Origin: Lampris incognitus
Lineage: Eukaryota; Chordata; Actinopteri; Lampriformes; Lampridae
Direction: 5' to 3'
NCBI RefSeq assembly: GCF_029633865.1
Contig: NC_079219.1
Location: forward strand, 18,005,963 to 18,069,962
Length of the DNA: 64,000 nt
In this document: positions 33,618 to 64,000 of the stretch, piece after piece
Numbering within the stretch: position 1 is the stretch's first letter
Layout: each line of letters opens with the position of its first letter
Notes under the pieces: generated by a model
Told to the model about the DNA's origin: nothing
What the model saw: the letters and a program-made list of their open reading frames with translations, nothing else
The model's database searches: none
Made by a program: the position numbers and the translations under genes

Positions 33618-33626
33618 CCTTTTATA
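33618..33626 (-). promoter_or_regulatory. TATA box of the 758-codon gene
   Basis: The minus strand reads TATAAAAGG about 113 bases before the ATG. With the usual spacing, transcription would start near 33,590 and leave a 5' UTR of about 85 bases. Confidence 0.65.
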
Positions 33627-33662
33627 CTGTCATAGAACCATAGACCGTTAAGAATGGAACTG

Positions 33663-33840
33663 TAATTAAAGAGACTGTACACATATTTTTCCGAGTGGAA
33701 AAATACCAGTTAGAGACAGTACACATATTTTTCCGAGTGGAAAAATACCAGTTAAAGAGACAGTACACATATGTTTTCCGAGTGGAAAAATACCAGTTAA
33801 AGAGACAGTACAACTATTTTTCAAAGTGGAAAATACGTGT
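33663..33840. repeat. Four dyad-symmetric tandem repeats upstream of the gene
   Basis: About four copies of a 45-50-base unit (GAGACAGTACACATATTTTT, then CCGAGTGGAAAAATACCAG). Each copy contains the dyad TTTTTCCGAGTGGAAAAA. The last copy is degenerate. They lie 40-210 bases upstream of the TATA box. Placement suggests a regulatory role, but a simple minisatellite is possible. Confidence 0.8.
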
Positions 33841-34890
33841 CAGTTGGGGTAGCTATTAGTCAAGTGCATTTGTTTAACAGAAGTCGGGATTCAGGTATGT
33901 GGCATGGAGTCATTCATTAGCAAGTTAGCAATTCACAGGTGACTATTCTCTCTCCGTCTCTATAGCTCTCGCATGCACACACACAGACACAGACACACAC
34001 ACACACGCACGGTCAAATACAAAAAAAGCTTTACAGTTTTAGGGAAACTACAGATTGCCACGTTTTTAAAGATGTATGTTTCTACCATTTTTTCCCCAAC
34101 CATGTTTTGAAAAGTTTTATTTTCATCATCTTATTTTTGTTCATAGAAATTGTAAATTATGCTTTGGATTTAATTTTGTCACTACAGATATCTGACGTTT
34201 ATCATCAAGACAGTCGCAATGAAATTACTTTTTTGTATCTCCTGCTCTGTCACTTGCTGAGCCGACAGCGTTGCAGCTATTCTAGTATCAAACTGGGATC
34301 TGTTTTTAATGTTTGTCATTTGGCCACAAGTTTTTCATATATTGTATTCAGGTATTTAGAAGATATTTTCATGGATAGCTGAGAGTCCATTAAGCATAAT
34401 TAAATCCCTCCAGTCATTCTGGCAGTTCCACTTAAAGAACTCTGGAAATCTTTTATATGCACTGGAAAATATTCTGTCATGGCAAATGGTAAATCATTTT
34501 ATTGAAGGAATTGCAGATATAATATTAGTTTCTTTCATGTTGTTGGTATATATGTAACACAGATAAGAATTACATGTTATAAACTTGTTGAATTTCGGCT
34601 AAATATATTAAATTAACCTGCCATCATCCACTTAGCTCCCCCTGGTGGTGACGGTTGTGGTCAAGCGTAGTCACATCTCTGTCCCCTCTTAACATGATGG
34701 CGACGGGGTTGGGCTGGAGTTGAGCTGACACCATATGGCCACAACATCTACCTGTTCATTTTGATTTTGCCAGAGTTGAGTTGGGCCAGAAATATGTGGG
34801 CAGCTGCATTCAGAAGACTGGTGTGGTTTCTACAAAGTATAACCAGAACAAGGGGGTTACAATTGGTGCCATGACTGGTCGTTAGGATCA
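33841..34890. other. Intergenic, no gene seen
   Basis: AT-rich sequence with a short CA patch near 33,975. No supportable feature. Confidence 0.5.
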
Positions 34891-34955
34891 GGTACAAAAG
34901 TGATTCCTTTGCATGGGAGACATTATATACCATGTAAAGGAATCACTTTTGTACC
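34891..34955. repeat. Near-perfect 25-bp inverted repeat, 15-bp loop
   Basis: The arms 34,891-34,915 and 34,931-34,955 (GGTACAAAAGTGATTCCTTT and complement) pair at 24 of 25 positions. It abuts the Penelope-like remnant. It could be a small transposon end, an RNA hairpin or a local replication-slip product. Confidence 0.75.
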
Positions 34956-34979
34956 ACAAGGGAAACCCATGGCAGAAAA

Positions 34980-35975
34980 AAAGGTAGTAGTAAATCTGAT
35001 GTAACCATGGGCAGCTTCGACGGGGAGGACACTTGTGAACTAGTTGGAATGTATTTGTTGTCTCAACAACAGGACCTGGACATCAATGTTGGACTCTATA
35101 GGGATGATGGGCTAGCAGTTTGTAGCAAAACACCAAGAGAGGTCGAGCAAATTGAGGAAACAATCTGCAAAATATTCTCAAACAATGGGCTAAAAATCAC
35201 CATTGAAGCAAACAAAAAAACAAATTGACTTTCTGGACATCTCAATGGACCTTAAGAATGGCACATACAAGCTGTACATTACGTCCAACAACACGCTGCA
35301 GTATGACCACAGAGAAAGCAACCACCCACCCTCCATTTTTGTAGATGCATTGCAAAAGAGCAGCTTCAATTCTAAGCTCAAATACAATACAGTCATACTA
35401 GTATGTTCACAGAGAGCAACCACCCACCCTCCATCTTGAAGAACAGCCCAGGAAACATTAATGGAAGACTCAAAATTGTCATCTAGTGAGTCCATCTTCG
35501 ATGAAGCTGCACCCCCATACCAAAATGCATTGCAAAAGAGCGGCTACAATTTTAAGCTCAAGTATAACCCACCATTAAATACTGACTGCCAGAAAACCAA
35601 CAAACATCGCAGAAAACGAAACATCGCCTGGTACAACCCACCCTACAGTGATACTGTGGCCACAAACAACGTTAAGCAGTTTTTTTTAACTTTTGGATAA
35701 GTGCTTTGCCCCGGACCATCAACTGAGGAAGATATTCAATCGCAACACCATCAAAATTAGTTACAGCTGCATGCCTAACATTCAACAAATAATATCGTCC
35801 CACAACACAAGAATCATCAACAAATCAATGACACCTTCATCACAACCGGACTCCCCTGGATACAACTGCCGTGTGAACGACTCATGCCCCCTGGAGGGAA
35901 AATGCCAGACGAAGGGTGTTATCTACCAAGCTACGGTGACGAGAGATGACAATGGCAAAATACAGGCAACTGATG
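34980..35975 (+). mobile_element. Penelope-like (Neptune type) retroelement remnant
   Basis: The plus strand shows the Penelope reverse-transcriptase core: [18 protein letters not shown], then [12 protein letters not shown] with the YRDD box, then [16 protein letters not shown]. The C-terminal region RKRNIAWYNPPYSDTVATN follows, and then CPLEGKCQTKGVIYQATV, the start of the GIY-YIG endonuclease linker. It spans several frames, repeats part of itself (HRESNHPPS appears twice in related form), and stops before the nuclease core. It is dead. Confidence 0.85.
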
Positions 35976-36074
35976 ATGAATGAATGAATGAATTTATTTC
36001 CTAATAAGTCAGGTTCCTCCTACATACAGGCCGAAAAGGCAGCCTTATTTGACTTGACTATAAATCACAAGTTA

Positions 36075-37997
36075 TTTAGTATAAAAACATGTTTATTGAA
36101 GTGAAATTTCAGGTCTTAACATAAGGCATAAATTAGTCAAACACACAGGTGGCTTTTTGAGACAATATTACAAAACCCTACATTGTTATTACCGTAATTA
36201 ACAGTGTTCAAAATCTGGCACAATAAAAACATCACAACAGAACAGAAACAGTTTCTTGAATTAATAAATTCCCCCCCACACACAAACACACACACACACA
36301 AACACACACACATACACCTATGCGTACACACAAATGTGCGCATATGTACAACAACATCACACAATTTTACATTGCAGTACTATCACATTACTAACATTAG
36401 GCAAATTTCATTCCAGTCATTCACCAAATATGGGAAAGTGTTATACAAACAGTTGATGAGGATATGTAGTTAACCATTTGTGAATATTTTGCCAAAAACA
36501 GAATGGGACTACACAGCGTAGTAAAATAGTTAACTTCATTGAAACAGGCAGAAATACACAATCTGTTATACTCAAATCCATTCTTCACCTCGAAGCCATA
36601 TCTCGAGACTGAATATGTTCCTCTTGTTTGGGGTTCTGACTCTTTTTGATAGAGATTTGTTCTTTGGTCATATATATATATATATAAAATTAATTGCTTT
36701 GGTTTTGAATTAGCCTCAAATACTCCATGCATTGTCTTTGACTTGAGTGAGACAATCCTGACTCCAGCCCAGCAATCAATGGAGGGATATGTTAACTGCT
36801 TTAAAAGGATCACTTGATTTCTTTTATACATCTGAAATACAAGATTTTTTTATACAAATAAAATTTGAGGTCAGATTACATGATTTCAAACAAACAGTTT
36901 GTTTAAAATCCACATGAAGCTATTTTGGTTATAATGACAAGAGTGCATCTTTCAGTCTGTATGATCAGTTGCTTTATATGCTGCGATTTTTATGGGTACA
37001 AGAAATATTACTGACTCAGGCAAAACTCATTTTTTGGAAAAGTAAAAAATATAAAATGCAATATATGTCAGATGTTTAGAGAATGCAATCCCATCTTTGA
37101 TTCCCCTTTTACAGAGGTATTATTTTGACAGTGTTTGTTGAGATACCTGGGATCAACCTGTATTAAAGAATCACATTATGAACCATTTTCACATACTATT
37201 ACAAAATTGTGTCAACTCTGACACAGGACTACTAGAATAAGAAGTATGTGAAATGACTTTGTATGGCAGTAAGGCAGCCAGTGAAAACTGCATGAAAAAT
37301 GCTAAACCATACATTTCCTGTTTTGTTTTTGATATCTAAAAAGAACATTATATTAAGCTACTGTTTTCTCAAATTAGTAATTTTCTTGCGATTCCCCCTG
37401 CTGGTGGGCATTATAAATTCAGCCTGTTGAGAATTTGACTGACTTTACTGACTGCAAACAAATAAAGGACAGGAGAACTGGGATTGAGGCGCAACGTCTT
37501 CCTTCACTACTGTTTTACAGAAACAAACTTAACTGGACTGTACCACACAGCTACTATAGTGGTGTTTTGTCCTCTGAGCTAACTCAGTGGTGTTATAAGT
37601 CATCCCTTCATAGAGGCTATTCCTGTTACACACTTTTTGTGTCCATAAATTGAATCCTTAGGTTATGGGACATAAAACGGATGCTGCAGAGCAGATACAG
37701 GTGAGAGCTGTAGCATTCTGTACAAGCAAAGACTGGTGTCACAAAAAAAAAGAAAAGGTAGTACAATAGGATAGTGTGAAAACAGATTTTCAAAAGTTTT
37801 TGTGGTTCCACAAGCATCCACCACAGTTGGAAAAATGCCCTGCAATATAAAGGCAAGAGTTTGGTCTTGGGCTAAAGCCCCAAGGAAAAGTTGCATGTGA
37901 AAGTTGTTGAGTGCAGTAGTAATTCATAATTCATAATTTGTAATTCAGTTCTTAAAACTGTCTGCGTGGTATAAAAAAAACTGTGCACTGCAGCCTG
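36075..37997 (-). other. enpp2: Putative 3' UTR of enpp2
   Basis: This lies between the enpp2 stop codon and the first AATAAA on the minus strand. No coding features are seen. The length is an inference, since no transcript is available. Confidence 0.4.
36092..36097 (-). promoter_or_regulatory. enpp2: Candidate polyadenylation signal of enpp2
   Basis: AATAAA on the minus strand, the first exact hexamer I find downstream of the stop codon. Weaker variants nearer the stop cannot be ruled out. Confidence 0.4.
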
Positions 37998-61785
<23,788 letters not shown>

Positions 61786-62104
61786 CTGTGGAAAAAACAA
61801 AACAAAACAAAACAAAACAACAAAAAATAAGACAATGTCAAAAGCTAGGAAAATGATTCAAAGTTTGGGCCACCTCTTGCCGCATGTCAATAAGTGGCAT
61901 AGTCACACATTTATTGCAGCTCATATCTGTAAAGAAAGATTTCGACAGTTCAATGCCAGCTACCTATAAAGTGTAATGTTTTTGACTTAAACAGAAACTT
62001 TTTTTTTACAAATGACGAGAAGTAGTCTAGAAGTAGGCAAGATGTTACAAGTTAAAAGAAATGACAGTGGACTGAAGTTTCAGTGATAGCCTGAAATATG
62101 TCAC

Positions 62105-63095
62105 CATAATTATGCTGACGACATGCAGATTTACATAACCATATTACCAAGGGGCTGTAATCAAGCACTGAGTAAGTGCATTGAACAAATCAATGATTGG
62201 ATGTCTCAGAATTTTCTTCAATTAAACTAAGATAAATCTGATGTAATTATTTGGAGCCAAGGAAGAACGATTAAAAAGTCAGCACTCAGCTACAATTGGT
62301 AATGTTAAAAACCATGAACCAAGCCAGAAATCTTGGAGTAGTCATAGACTCAGACCTGAATTTAGATAGCCACATTAAGACAATTACAAAATCCGCCTAC
62401 TATCACCTGAATATATCAAGAATTAAAGGATTTATGTCTCAGCAGGATTTGGAAAAACTTGTCCATGCATGTATCTTCAGCCGACTCGACTATTGTAATG
62501 GTGTCTTTGCAGGTCTTTCTAAAAAAACAAAAACAAAAAAAAACCAATCAAAGAGCTGCAGCTGATTCAGAATGCTGCTGCTCGAGTCCTCAACTAAGAC
62601 CAAATGAGTGAATCACATCACTCCAGTCTTGAGGTTGCTACATTGGATTCCTGTCCGTCAAAGAATTGATTTTAAAACTCTGCTCTTGTTTTATAAAGCA
62701 CTGAATGGTTTAGGCCCAAAATACATTTCTGATCTTCTGCTACACTATGAACCATCCGGACTGCTCAGATCGTCTGGGACAGGTAGCTTTCTGTCCCCAG
62801 AGTCAAAACTAAACATGGAGAGGCAGCTTTCAGTTTTTATGGACCACATATCTGGAACAAACTTCCAGAAATCTGCAGGTCTGCTGCAACTGTCAGTTCT
62901 TTTAAATCTAGACTTAAGACTTTTCTCTTTGCCGCTGCCTTTTATTAAGTAGAACTTGGAAGCTTTTGATTTTCATCTTACACTGCACTGTAACTTTTAT
63001 TCTTTTTGTTTTTAAAGGTGTTTTTATTGCCTTATGTTGCTTTGCTTCTCAATGCATTTTATATTTTATGTAAAGCACTTTGAATTGCCTTGATG
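62105..63095 (+). mobile_element. L2-like LINE, 5'-truncated
   Basis: Pieces include ARNLGVVIDSDLNLDSHIKT, LEKLVHACIFSRLDYCNGVF, ITPVLRLLHWIPVRQRIDFK and YKALNGLGPKYISDLLLHYE. The 3' tail reads GTAAAGCACTTTGAATTGCC. An A-rich patch breaks the frame near 62,525. Antisense to enpp2. Confidence 0.85.
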
Positions 63096-63240
63096 CTGAA
63101 ATCCATCCATCCATTATCCAAGCCACTTATCCCAATCGGGGTCACGGGGATGCTGGAGCCTATCCCAGCAGTCATTGGGCGGCAGGCAGGGAGACACTCT
63201 GGACAGACTGCCAGTCCATCACAGGGCCCTAATAAATTTG
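63096..63240 (+). repeat. Fish interspersed repeat with (ATCC)n start
   Basis: This is the third copy of the element seen at 15,004 and 20,969. It sits directly against the 3' end of the L2-like LINE. Confidence 0.75.
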
Positions 63241-64000
63241 CCTTGCCTTGCCTGTCTGGATGTTCACCATCATCCATCTATCCTTTCTTGCAGCTTACTT
63301 CTCCCTAATAATGCAAGGTGTAACTAAAATGACATATTATGATTGTTACACAATTTCCTGCAACGCGAACTGCGCTTCTGTCGGGGCGAATTATTGGTGT
63401 GGTCTGAAGGCTGAAAAGAGAAAAAAAAACATGTGTTTTCAAACATTTCCTCATAGAGAATTTGCAATAAACTATGCAACAGACTGCTTTGGTTACAGTA
63501 CAAAGGAAGCCATCCACGGAAGCTCTACTTTGATTCTAATTGTGACCACACCTAGATTAAATAGTAATTTCAAATTATTCTTCAGATCGGTTACACCAAA
63601 AAGTCTTAAATCTAAGCAGAGTTTAAGAATCACCTGAGAGTTGTTTATTCAAGTGGAATTAATTGTTTAACAATTTGAATGAACTTGGACCAAAAAATTC
63701 CTATTAACTTTAAAAGTAAAATGTGGAATATTTAACGAATTAAATTTTGATTAACACATCTAAATAGAAGCCTGTCATCTTTGTTAATTGTTAATATGAT
63801 AACCATTTTGAATTTTGTTGTGCACCTACATTTTAAGCTGAACAATGTGATTAATCTGAAGCTAGTCTCCAGCACTGTGTACAAGCCAAACCAAAATGGA
63901 TCAAAATTTGCTTAGGCTTTGGCAAATTAGCTGCTATGGTTTAAATGCACAGAGTTGAATAATAAACGTTAAATGTTTCCTTAATGCAGTAAGACAGTTT
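63241..64000. other. enpp2 intron, no feature seen
   Basis: I searched the minus strand for the preceding enpp2 exon (GRIRSKF-type sequence) and did not find it in the window. Confidence 0.5.

Noticed and set aside
33663-33840. STAT binding sites in the dyad repeats
   Set aside because: The half-sites are six bases apart rather than the three or four typical of STAT motifs.
36421-36831. A 136-residue minus-strand open frame as a separate gene
   Set aside because: Low-complexity, no recognisable motif, and it lies in the likely 3' UTR of enpp2.

Overview
The window reads as nuclear DNA of a ray-finned (teleost) fish. The evidence is long (CA/GT)n microsatellites, fish-type retroelements (Rex1-like, L2-like and Penelope/Neptune-like LINE-class elements, Ty3/gypsy LTR elements, tRNA-derived SINEs), canonical vertebrate tRNA genes, and a multi-exon gene clearly orthologous to vertebrate autotaxin (enpp2). 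I could not name the species.

Region 1 (1 to about 22,100) is a decayed, transposon-riddled tRNA array. A unit of about 2.39 kb carries a tRNA-Phe(GAA) on the minus strand, a tRNA-Ala(AGC) on the plus strand, and an ancient tRNA-Ala fossil further on. Two nearly identical units lie at 1-4745. A third copy (4746-6415) is partly inverted, and more diverged copies reach 22.1 kb. They are broken up by SINEs, a LINE that landed inside a tRNA-Phe, a large foldback repeat, a 1.39-kb DNA transposon with TA target duplications, and an almost whole Ty3/gypsy element with 120-bp LTRs and 5-bp target duplications. One array member (12,290) is a good-looking tRNA-Ala(CGC).

Region 2 (22.1-31 kb) is mostly LINE debris (L2-like, Rex1-like), an unclassified interspersed repeat, simple repeats, and a stand-alone tRNA-Thr(AGT).

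Region 3 (31.2-33.8 kb, minus strand) is an intronless 758-codon protein gene that I do not recognise. It has a TATA box and an upstream block of four dyad-symmetric tandem repeats. A Penelope-like remnant follows at about 35-36 kb.

Region 4 (about 36 kb to beyond the right edge, minus strand) is the 3' half of enpp2, which makes the lysophospholipase D that produces lysophosphatidic acid. Twelve exons (449 codons plus stop) run from the end of the phosphodiesterase domain through the nuclease-like domain. Their phases all agree; the 5' exons lie beyond position 64,000. The introns hold L2-like LINEs, hAT-like and Harbinger-like DNA transposon pieces, a SINE inserted in a SINE, and a broken CsRn1-like gypsy element whose two terminal repeats point at each other.

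All coordinates and matches come from reading the sequence by eye. Family names rest on remembered protein and repeat signatures, not on a search.
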